From Viscum album (Eukaryota; Streptophyta; Magnoliopsida; Santalales; Viscaceae), in the NCBI GenBank assembly GCA_963277665.1, contig OY728166.1:550061219-550125218 (forward strand): a DNA stretch of 64,000 bases, written 5' to 3'. The translations under genes were made by a program, and so were the position numbers. Under the pieces are notes generated by a model that did no database searches, had not been told where the DNA came from, and saw only the letters and a program-made list of their open reading frames with translations. Each line of letters begins with the position of its first letter. The stretch's first letter is position 1. Positions 1-9,027 of the stretch are shown here, piece after piece.

Positions 1-99
1 ATGCATACATAAATGATTGAAGATGAACATATTTTTCATTGATGCACAAGAGATTAGAAGGACATCCACATATTAGAGTCTCTTCTATTTTCCAGGAAA

Positions 100-760
100 T
101 TACAAGAGGCTATCAACATAAGTCTTCACTTGATGACCCAAATCCTGAGATTCATCAGCAGCTAATTGAAACTCATGCACCCATCCAAATCCACTCTTTT
201 CATCCTGATGGAGTGTTTTCATGGAATCTATGATGGCTTTAATACTGTTCGTTTGAGCTCCCTCAAGCAAATTATTGAGTTGTTTAAGTTCCCTAGTAAC
301 AGCATCTAACTCTTGTTGAAGGTGCATCTGCTGGACGACTTTATCTATGATCTTATGCTTCAGCTCCTTCATCTTGGAAGCATATTCAGCCTCATTCCGG
401 GTTACCAGATCCTCAAATTCGCTGATATTGATTGACAGCTTCACCCAGGTCAGATCTTCAAGGCACTTTTTCTCATGCTTCCTTCTTAAGAGGACTTGTT
501 TCACTATGATATGGATCTCTTGATATCCAAAATCACCATATCCAAGCATGATGAACAGGGATGACAATAAAGAAATCATTGATGAAAGATCTTCAAGAGG
601 CACTTCAGATATGATTTTCCCTATGTTGTTCCATGCATTGTGTCGTGAAAAGATGACCACCTTAAGCACCTCTGGGTCAGATTCGACATCATCGTCACAA
701 CGGGAATGTAATCTGGGATTAATGCACTTAAGGATGTTCCATGTTCTGCTCTTTCCCCCC
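100..760 (-). pseudogene. Coiled-coil protein segment downstream of the PMD exons
   Basis: This is an open frame of about 190 residues from the methionine at 669. Coding sense appears to continue upstream of it (NPRLHSRCDDDVESDPEVLK), so the methionine is probably internal and this is a further exon. Residues of about 70-160 are rich in heptad-like Leu, Lys and Glu (KMKELKHKIIDKVVQQMHLQ, ELDAVTRELKQLNNLLEGAQ), indicating a coiled coil. It lies on the same strand as the PMD gene, 0.4 kb beyond its last recognised piece, and may be its C-terminus or a separate gene of the same element. No family recognised. Confidence 0.45.
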
Positions 761-1143
761 TAACCGTAGTTTCGTTTCCTTCTACTACTGTTTGGGAGGA
801 AGTTCAGATTTCACCTCCAGATCTATCCATTGATGTTGATGGCCATGTTTGATCAATTAGAAGTATGGTTAGTTTCAGGGAACAATTAATGATGGTTGTC
901 TATCTTGAAAACTCAGTACAATCATTACCTAATAGTAGATCAATTGCTTGTTAAGACTCCTACCCATTTTTCCCAGTTTCAATAGGATCATCAAGATGTT
1001 TCTTAGGAGGGTTTACTAGGTTTATCAAAACTTGAGCTAATGTTTCTGAAATGGTAGGGTTGACATCAATTTCCACACCTGCTTCAGGCATTGACAGTTC
1101 AGCATCTTCCTTGGATGGAACTGAATATTATTTTCAGTCATGA
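760..1143. other. Gap between coiled-coil and C-terminal exon
   Basis: About 380 bases with no clean frame. It is probably intron or decayed coding sequence of the minus-strand gene. Nothing else is seen. Confidence 0.3.
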
Positions 1144-2013
1144 TTATAATTTTAAATTATAATAAAATTCACCAGACAAAGGATAACAATCATGCCAAAG
1201 ATCATCTAAATCACATGATAAAATATCATGATAAAAAAATTCTTTGAAAGACATTCCATGATTCATTATTTCATCCAAGGATATTTCCGAATCCCGGTTT
1301 GTCTTACTAGTGGAAGAATTTGATGTGTCTTCTTGGAGACGCACATTCTGCTGCCCCTGACCCTGTACAGCATCATCAGGAAGGATGGAAAATTCATTTT
1401 CCACGGCTTCCAATGATTCTGGTGTAGGTGTTATACCTTTAATATCACAGAACGGATGTTAATTGATGTTTTCATTCAACATTTAGTGAATAATTATATG
1501 AAGCATTGTTAAATCACCAGAGGAAAGTTCTTTCCTACTTGTAGATGTAGTAGAAGCAATATTGGGAATATATGTTATCTCTTTTTCAGAAGCATCCAAG
1601 TCAGCCTGAATTTGTGTTTATTCCACAACACCATCTGCGTTCCTCAATGTAGGATCAATCCTCTCCCTCAGAGAAGAAATTGAAGAATCCCCTGCAATCC
1701 CAAGGAAAATGAGCAATTTTTCATGTTTTAAAACTCATGATTATCCTAAGGAATTACCACTACTAATGAATCTTTTAGTTGTGGACATATTCCGTTGATA
1801 CCTTTGACTCTTTGGATTTTTGGGGGTGTCGACAGTCTCCCTTATAGACACTTTAATTGGAGAATGGAAAGCCTTATCCAACTACTCATTCAGGGCGTGC
1901 TGGCATGGAGATATCTCACCCGACTCGCAAGAAAATTCAGCAGTAGCCCCAATGGAAGTACCACCAGGGCTATACTGCGGCGAAGGAACATCATAAGTTT
2001 CTCTCATTGTAAG
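1144..2013 (-). pseudogene. C-terminal low-complexity exon(s) of the PMD gene
   Basis: Beginning at the acceptor at 2014-2016, the sequence reads LTMRETYDVPSPQYSPGG and continues through serine/acid-rich text with several stops. Around 1600 it reads QADLDASEKEITYIPNIAS. The clean end at 1144-1413 reads MEAVENEFSILPDDAVQGQG and finishes at GEFYYNLKL. The composition is Ser, Thr, Asp and Glu rich, suggesting a disordered tail. No domain is recognisable. The link to the PMD gene rests on co-orientation and the splice acceptor. Confidence 0.4.
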
Positions 2014-2092
2014 CTGCAATATGAAGAAAATAAATTCCATGAGTAACAAAGAGTTTACTGAAATTGTGTTCCAAAGTAAATAAGGAAAGAAA

Positions 2093-2457
2093 TCATGAAT
2101 CTTCAGGAGCCACGTACTCATTCCACTCCTCATCAGTGGCGTCGTGATCCATCATTTCCTTCACCCGCTTGGTGATAGGGATAAAATCATCAGTGTCATG
2201 TATATAGGTCCGCAACTCATTGACATAGGCTCTTACATCATCATGGATATCCTTGAAATGAATATTTACAGGATCCTGAGGAGTCCCTATTCCAGGAAGT
2301 TGTAGCCCTTCACATAGCTCCAACCATATAGTTTCAGTATCGCAGTATACATCCCACCTTGTCTGGATGGTCTCTTGTCTTAGATATGCAGGTGTACGAG
2401 AAGGATGCAAATAGGGTCCTACAACCATAGATTTTAATTTCATTCTAGCTCCGGAAA
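2093..2457 (-). pseudogene. Downstream exon of the PMD gene
   Basis: The reading frame begins right after a good 3' splice site (TTTTTACAG, CAG at 2458-2460) and reads VSGARMKLKSMVVGPYLHPS, then an acidic stretch with NELRTYIHDTDDFIP, and ends DATDEEWNEYVAPEDS. The upstream intron would be only about 75 bp, with a donor near 2530. The end is either a true stop or a retained intron, because another convincing acceptor (TTCATATTGCAG, CAG at 2014-2016) lies just downstream. I recognise no named domain. It is assigned to the PMD gene by strand, spacing and splice signals. Confidence 0.5.
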
Positions 2458-3051
2458 CTGTAAAAAGTCAATGAAAACATGTTACACTATAATGTTGCTA
2501 GAAACAAAATTGCCTCAATAAAGTAACTCAACATGAGTATATGGAGTGTCTCTCTTGATTCTGACGGGAGGATTATATACGGAATGTGGCCTCTTTGACA
2601 CATGTTTTATCTCCTGAGAATCTGATGAATCAGCCTTGGATGAAGAACTCTGTGAACCAGCTTCATGAGTGGAAGAATCACCTGCCACCTAAATTGTTTC
2701 TTTCTCATTGGATCTCTTCTTCTTCCCCACCCAATAAATAGGTCTATTAAAAATTGCATCAGGATATGACGCTACCCAGTTTTCAGCATACCATACGGCC
2801 AAATTGCTTACCGCTTCATCATCTGGTATGTCAAAAACTACCCCAGTCCTTTCCATATCCATTAGCAACCATAGTAGTTGGGAAACTATTGGATGCTTCT
2901 CTGACCTGATGCACACTGTAGGAGATACAATAGTTTTCTATAGACACATGAATTGGTGTGCAAATCGATATAGAGCATAGGCCTCACTTATAATTCCCCC
3001 ATCAATTCTGGTGTCCAGTACACTATCTCTGTAGGTCGGCATGTATGACCT

Positions 3052-3531
3052 CTATTCCATGATGGATGATCCGTCATCAACGAATCTCCCTGTCAGAGGA
3101 TTTACATAGGGAAAGAAGTGGAATAACTTATGCATACCCAGGAATGGCCTAATATAATTGGCATTGAGGGAAAAAGGACAAACTCTATATAAGGCCTGAA
3201 CAGACGGCCTGAAAGAACTTCCAGGAATCTGTATTCTGTTTTTAACAGCATATGTCCGAAATTGAGTGGTGATCCATCCCCATAAAACATGTAATGGTCC
3301 CACTAATCTCAAAAGAGACTTACCCATATAAACATGGATTAGGCTTCTATGAATCATTTCCAATACTGGTGTAGCCGTCCCCACCATCTTCTTCTCAGCC
3401 AACTTGGCTGCAATAATGAAGGTTCCTGGCCTAACGCCTCCCTTTGAATCTCTGACTGGAAAACGATAGACACTGATCCATAAGGCTAAAAATTCTGACA
3501 GACGGGTCTTCTTCGGGATTTTATGATTCAC
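3052..3531 (-). pseudogene. PMD core segment of the same gene (longest clean stretch)
   Basis: This open stretch of about 159 residues is the central part of the PMD. It starts after a stop at 3532-3534 that interrupts GY-stop-VNHK, so its apparent methionine is not a real start. It carries FLALWISVYRFP, then GVRPGTFIIAAKLAEKKM, a helical MIHRSLIHV block and an aromatic-rich C-terminal part (FLGMHKLFHFFPYVNP). It ends at a TAG, and similar coding sense resumes downstream at 2689-2916 (DMERTGVVFDIPDDEAVSNL). The domain assignment comes from recalled family patterns. The break-up into pieces is read directly from the sequence. Confidence 0.65.
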
Positions 3532-4555
3532 TTAATACCCCCATTTCTCAAACTCTTCAGCTACCAGAATCGGCCAGAATGTGCCAGGAGCACCTCTCTT
3601 ATCCACTCTAGGACACCCAGTATGACGAGTATAGGTGGGCCCCTTTTCGCTCTTCTTCTTGGGAAACACTTCCATCTATTCCTCTGGATGAATATCCCTT
3701 CTAGAATGAGTCTATGAATTCATTGGGATTCCGAGCTTATGATAAATCTTCAATAAATCTCGAACAAAATCCAGAGTCTTCTCTGGATCATTCAAGGTTG
3801 CTTTTGGAGGGATGAATTCGTCATACATATCACAAAAAATAGGAACCACTGAGTTCTTTTAGACATCCCACAAACTAATTCCTACTTCTCCATGGGTCAT
3901 ATGGAAAGAATTAGTTTCTGGGATACAGCGTCTAAGAAACTCCGGTGCAAAATATCAATCCTATAAACATATGTTTGCCCAGTAGAGATGGCTTCATAAA
4001 TTGCAGCTCCCTTTAGATCCTCGACAAACTCTTCACAAGTTTGTCGCACCCAATAAGCCCATATCCATGTTGGATTCACCCCTCCTCCAGAACGGAATTC
4101 CCATTTCTCCTTCCAGCCTTTGGATTGATCCATCTGAGAATTTTGAATGATTGAGGGATAAAAATATGGTTGCAGCTCAGGTTTAAGAGGTTTCAGATCT
4201 GGTGTACATGAGCTATGATGCATTGTATAGGCTTTCATTACTGTTCCAGCATTAGAAAATGTTCCTTCAATTGATAAATTTTCTGAAAAAAAGTTGGTAT
4301 ATGACTTAAACCATGAATGCGGGGGTTTTTTCTTTCCCTCTGGAATATTGACATCTTGTAGATGACCATGGCCATACAGAGGAAGATATATACTATGTGG
4401 AAAATTAATATGATGCTTCTTCAAGTACTTGGCTAATTCTGGGAGAGTACTTTCATAGGTGTAATAGTAATCCTGGCCAATGATGTCCATCATCTCATCA
4501 ATTCTTTTTCTTTCCAGTTCATCAGCCATTCTGATTCTCGTGGGAGCCATTGGAT

Positions 4556-4730
4556 CTGCACAAAATTCAAATAATTAACTCTTAAATTACGTTAGTTTTC
4601 AATAAAATTTGTGAAGGAATTTGAAAATTTTGAAAGGGAATTTAGGCACCCAAGTCCCATAGTTGGCACTCAAGTCTCGTTCGGTTTCACAAGTATTGGG
4701 CGCACATGTATCGTTGTGCAAGTCCAAATA
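4556..4730 (-). other. Probable 5'-leader intron of the PMD gene
   Basis: On the minus strand a donor-like AAG|GTATTTGG (GT at 4729-4730) and an acceptor TTTTGTGCAG (CAG at 4556-4558) bracket 175 bp of AT-rich sequence. The acceptor lies only five bases before the ATG at 4548-4550, and removing it gives a short leader after the TATA box at 4851-4860. Read by eye, with no transcript evidence. Confidence 0.45.
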
Positions 4731-4850
4731 CCTTAATAGATGCGTGTCGCAAGAAACAAGAAGCATGGACGAGTTAAAGCCGAGAGTCCACTTGCACTCC
4801 TATAGAAAAAAACAAGCGAGAGGTGGGTGATTTGTGTAATGTGAGGCCAT

Positions 4851-4860
4851 CTATTTATAG
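4851..4860 (-). promoter_or_regulatory. TATA box for the PMD gene
   Basis: The minus strand reads CTATAAATAG about 300 bp upstream of the PMD start codon. This is a canonical plant TATA box, and with the leader intron it implies a transcription start near 4820-4830. Confidence 0.55.
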
Positions 4861-5160
4861 ATGAGGTCGTACCCCTGCACGCCGGACCCTACATGCCTGA
4901 AGTCCATTTGCAGGCCATACCATTCGCGCCCTAATTTCCTTTGGTTTATAATTTTCCACATAGTCAAATCATCATTCCTTTTTGGATCCAACTCTGAGGG
5001 GGGATTTTGTTGGCACTCCTCTTTCGTCACAGAGTGTAAACGAAATTAAAATCAAAATACCTCAAACAACGAATATTTATCCTTTGAATAAACATCAAAA
5101 AAAGAGAAAGGGATGAACAAGGAGAACATTGCCCATAGGTCGCGCAAGTTGTAGCATGGT

Positions 5161-5180
5161 CGCACAAGTATACTTGTGCG
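5161..5180. promoter_or_regulatory. Perfect 20-bp palindrome upstream of plus-strand TATA box
   Basis: CGCACAAGTATACTTGTGCG equals its own reverse complement and sits about 70 bp upstream of the plus-strand TATA box at 5248-5255. A shorter version, GCAAGTATACTTGC, is at 5583-5596. The symmetry suggests a dimeric protein-binding site, but no known factor is assigned. Confidence 0.5.
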
Positions 5181-5247
5181 CCGCCCAAATGGTCATGCAG
5201 GTGACTTGCGCGCCCTCTTTGAGAATCGCCCAGGGTCTTCTCCACCC

Positions 5248-5255
5248 TATAAATA
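5248..5255 (+). promoter_or_regulatory. Divergent plus-strand TATA box
   Basis: The plus strand reads CCACCCTATAAATACCCCC, a textbook TATA box, about 390 bp from the minus-strand TATA box at 4851-4860 and pointing the other way. No plus-strand coding region follows, so this may be the U3 promoter of an LTR fragment. Confidence 0.5.
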
Positions 5256-5899
5256 CCCCCGGTGGGCCCCCGATTTCAAGGAGGAATTTTTTTCCAGAAT
5301 TCAGATACAGATATTTGAATGACCAAGTCTCTTCTTCAAGTCTTCTAAACACTTATAAGGTAATTATTTACCTATAATGGAAGGTCTAAACAAGAGGAAT
5401 AAGGACTAAGTGTTAAAAGTCACTAACACTTGCACGCCTAAGTCCTTAACCCTTAAGGGAAATGGACACACTTGCGTTCCTCCTTACATAATCATTTAAA
5501 ACATGTGCACCACTTTTATGGATGTACATCGGGATAATTATAAAGGCTTTGATCAAGGATCTCCAAAGTATATATGTGTCACGCAAGTATACTTGCATGA
5601 CCAAGACTTGTGCGCCCTTGTAGTACTTGTGCGACCCCCCAGCACTTGTGCGCCCTTCTATTTTTGGGTGCCCTTCTTGCCCATTTCACCTCTATTATTC
5701 CATTCCACCTTTCCTATTCATGATTCAGTCTTCAAGACACACCTCAAAGCCATTTAGGGCATTTTTTCTTGATTGAATTCCTTATCTGAAAGGAATTCCG
5801 TGGAACATCTCTCAAAACCTAGTGATTTACACATATTTATGTCACTAAAGTTATTGATTTCATTCATTCAAACTCATCCTTTAAGATGAGAGATTCCTT

Positions 5900-6405
5900 A
5901 ACCTAGGACTCCTTTTCAGGAGTACGCCACAGTTCAAATTCTCATTAATATGGGTATCCTTCTCAAGAGTATGCCCCAAGTCCTTATTTGGGCATCCTTT
6001 TCAGAAGTAACCCCAGTCTCCATGTTCCCAAATATGGGCATCCACCTTAGGAGTAAGCCCAAACAATGGCTCTCTTAACCCGGGCTTCCTTTTTAGGAGT
6101 AAGCCATAGTCTCAATGTCTACAAATATGGTCATACTTTTTAGGAGTTATCCCCAAGTACCTTAACTTGGGATTCCTTCTCAGGAGTAAGCCCCAGTCTT
6201 AATTTCTCGTAACTAGTCTTAATTTACTTATGATCTTGGCTTCCTTCTCCAGAGTAAAACCCAATCTTGAGTCCCCTCCTAATTTGGGCATCTTCATTAG
6301 GATTAAGCCCCAAGATAGAGTACCTAAATCTCCATGAAGTACATATACCATTATGGACATTGTTCCTAGGTTTCTTCCCTGAAGTAAACCCCAATACTCA
6401 TCTTT
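5900..6405. repeat. Tandem array of about ten imperfect hairpin units
   Basis: Units begin with GGGCTTCC or GGGCATCC near 5902, 5952, 5990, 6036, 6082, 6129, 6169, 6238, 6286 and 6361, giving spacings of about 38-80 bp and mostly 46-50. Each unit has the form GGGCTTCCTTCTCAGGAGTA followed by AGCCCC, so GGCTT pairs with AAGCC and CCT with AGG to form a small stem-loop. The clearest case is 6083-6105. The array lies between the CG-rich promoter segment and the recognisable LTR of element A. It may be a U3 repeat of either. Confidence 0.6.
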
Positions 6406-6449
6406 TTTGGGTAGTCATACAAACATAATCCCCACATCATTGCATCTTT

Positions 6450-9012
6450 CGTGGCACAATTTTCTGGTTTCACTAATACCTCTTGTTTCTCACACCGAGC
6501 ATGACTCATGTGAGCTTAGAGTGTAAAAGTAATAATGACATCTTTACTGGAGCCATCGATCATGCATAAACATCATACTCCCTTACTCGAACTCCGTGGG
6601 TTCTGATTCCTTTTCCAAAGCAAAGGATAAGCAGGTAGCCCATCTACGCGTACGATCCCAACACTGAAATAATCCATGTCCTTCTGAATGACAATAAACA
6701 TCATGTGCCCCACTCAGTGGCTTTAAAATCCTTATGGTCATCATAATGACCAAGAGACTTTAATATATTTAAGGATACCATTGACTTATAATCTCTAACA
6801 AATATATATGATTCTCTATTGATGAAGAAACCCGAATACTTATAAAAGATTCTCAAATTTTCCTCCATATCAATCATTTATTGTCAGATCTAAAGGAAAG
6901 AACATTTCATTATTGGTAATGTAATAAAGATTCACGAACATAACATAAACCTATAAATGGAGTCCTGGAGTAGACAATAATTACCCTAAAAAAGGTGTGA
7001 TGTGTCCAACCCCCCATCCTCTCGACCAATGAAAATTCCCAATCCTCATCAGTCCACAACTAATGAGCGCCTACATTTGGAAAGTTGGTCTAAATGGATA
7101 TTTAATATTTGGATATTTCCGGTTCTACGAACAAACCCATTAGAAACCGATTGGAATGTTTTCACCTTCAATAAAAGAGTTCATCTCCAATTCCATAGGA
7201 AACAAAGGCATAACAATAACACATGAAATCATGCTTGTCCAATAATTTAACACAAGCCAATAAAAAATGGAATATTTCTAGGGATACATTTCACATAGCA
7301 TGACATACGATTTTGGAAACATGTAAGTACATATGCCCTTTTCCAATTGAATACATTGTACCTCATTAAGTGTTTTTTAAAAAAACATGACATTGAATTT
7401 AAATAATTCATTTAATTAAATTTTAAGAGTTCACTTCATCCAAATTTGCAAGGTATATCACATTTGTAACATGTTAAGGTTGCAATGAAAAAAAAACAAA
7501 TGATGTATTATTCTTACAAATTTAACAACGTGAAAAATATATATAGAACATGATATTGTGAATTTTTTTAGAGACATAAACTCTAGGGAATAAGCAAGGA
7601 ATCCTACCTCAAGAGAATAGAACCAAGACCAACACTTGGGACATTACATTCTTATAGGTGATCAATTGAAGATGTTCAAACCCAACAATGATAATATGCA
7701 TTATCACATACATATAAGGACACATATACCCTATGTACATATTATCATGGATATGATTATGTACATGTGGATCCTTACATATATTTTATATGCATATACC
7801 CATTACCACATTACTACATATGAATTTATCATTTATGTTCATGAGAACACATATTCCTATATGAATATATTCCCTACCATGGCTGAACATATATATAATG
7901 GTGAAACACATATAGATATATGCCTAAATATGCATAAAACTATATGTATCCTTTAACCATGATGACTCAAACCCACCTAAAAGACTACCAACACTGTATA
8001 ATTAAATACATGGAAGTCAAAAAAACCATAACACATTAAATTAAAGGTAAAAAACAAAATACTGAAAAAATATACCTAAATAGATTATAAGAATTTTGAA
8101 AATTATTTGAGTTTTGTCTCCTTTAGCAGTGAACACTAAAAACCACCCTATGTGGTCCCGGATGGTGCATTACACACCCAAACATCTGAATAAAAACCAT
8201 ACATCCATTTAGTGGAATCCTTATGGTATGGATGAGATCAAATATGGTGATTGAAGAGGGATAGTCAGATAGTATAAGGAATATGATGGATCTAGTGAGC
8301 TTACATTAAATATGAAAAGTGAAATCAGGAAGACATTCAGTGGAAATTGGGATGATACTGAGGAGCTGGAGAAGGTCTGTTGATCGCACCTAGGGCTTCA
8401 TATAGGGGTGATACATGATAAACAGGGAGAGAAAGTCTAGGTTTGTCTAAATTGTTTAATTTTCATATTTATTAGGATAATTGCATCTTTACATAAAGAT
8501 ACCCGGTGCATTTTTTGGGATGCTTGGTTTGTATAATCGTGAACCAACCATGAACCCTCCATTGGGCACCTAGAAAAACCTGTACGGTTTGTCCTGTATG
8601 GGTTTTCGAAACATACATAAACCATGTGAGGATTATTGTCTTGGTACTCCCAATTTATAACAACCCATTTGAGCTAGCAACATGGTTTTGGAAAACTATG
8701 CACAACCCTTGTTGGGAACAATTTCTATCCAATATATGCTACAAAGTATGCTACTGAGGGATACATGGTTTAAGAAAAATATAATTCTCTATGAAGTCTC
8801 CTAGTCGTCGTATTTGAATCCCCAGTTGCACCTAATAATCCACAAAACATCCAAGGACCTATGTGGACTACAAAAAATTCTTAAAACAACACATTGAATT
8901 GTTTCAACACTCAATATTATGTTCTAAAGAATGTTTCCAAAAAAGGACCATTCATAAATCTCCAAAATTTATATTTTCATTGAATATAAAATTGGATTAA
9001 ATATATGGGTCA
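6450..9012 (-). repeat. Element A left (3') LTR
   Basis: Homologous by eye to the right LTR from at least 6950 to 9012 (for example ATGGAGTC near 6956 against 14231), and weakly back to about 6520, where AGTGTAAAAG matches the region near 13335. It ends in CA next to the polypurine tract at 9017-9027. The left edge is uncertain and may reach into the hairpin array at 5900-6405. Short open frames inside it (7002-7226, 7636-7956, 8437-8625) look like chance. Confidence 0.55.
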
Positions 9013-9016
9013 TTAA

Positions 9017-9027
9017 AACCTCCCCAC
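9017..9027 (-). other. Polypurine tract of element A
   Basis: The minus strand reads GTGGGGAGGTT immediately before the LTR start TGACCC. This is the expected position and composition of the plus-strand primer of an LTR retrotransposon. Confidence 0.55.

Larger units (their letters stand above)
1144..4550 (-). pseudogene. Plant mobile domain (PMD)-family gene, degraded, with introns
   Basis: The gene reads right to left from an ATG at 4548-4550 (MAPTRIRMADELERKRIDEM). The first frame gives 217 residues with no domain I recognise. A 1-nt frameshift near 3942 then leads into CIPETNSFHMTHGEVGISLW, which resembles the start of the plant mobile (aminotransferase-like) domain. The domain continues with DMYDEFIPP and then, at 3052-3531, LSEFLALWISVYRFP, VRPGTFIIAAKLAEKK and a hydrophobic VLWGWI segment. 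These match the FLALWLS-x-FVFP / RP-x-x-x-x-A-x-x-LA pattern I know for the family. Exon remnants follow at 2689-2916, 2093-2457 and below 2013. At least seven in-frame stops (for example 3859-3861, 3712-3714, 3676-3678, 3532-3534) interrupt an otherwise continuous reading. PMD proteins occur both as silencing and meristem factors and inside transposons. The function of this copy is unknown and it is probably dead. Confidence 0.72.
4640..5680. repeat. CG-rich array of ACTTGTGCGCC-type motifs around two TATA boxes
   Basis: The motif (a)CTTGTGCGCC or its complement GGCGCACAAG recurs about ten times, for example near 4690-4725, 5135, 5161-5180, 5204, 5430, 5470, 5583, 5608, 5625 and 5642. Two copies meet head-to-head to form the perfect palindrome CGCACAAGTATACTTGTGCG (5161-5180), and a second 14-bp palindrome lies at 5583-5596. 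CG dinucleotides are frequent here, unlike in the rest of the window. This looks like a retroelement U3 or enhancer segment of fairly recent origin. The family is not recognised. Confidence 0.55.

Noticed and set aside
5095..5757. Overlapping open frames on both strands at 5027-5352, 5129-5377 and 5503-5757
   Set aside because: They arise from the CG-rich motif array, show no domain, and conflict with promoter features in the same place.
5900..6405. CRISPR or integron-like array of hairpins
   Set aside because: Spacing is irregular (38-80 bp), units are degenerate and the surroundings are plant transposon DNA.
7636..7956. 106-residue plus-strand frame rich in Tyr, Ile and His
   Set aside because: It is a translation of CATATA/TACATA repeats in element A's LTR. 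The matching stretch in the other LTR has no open frame.
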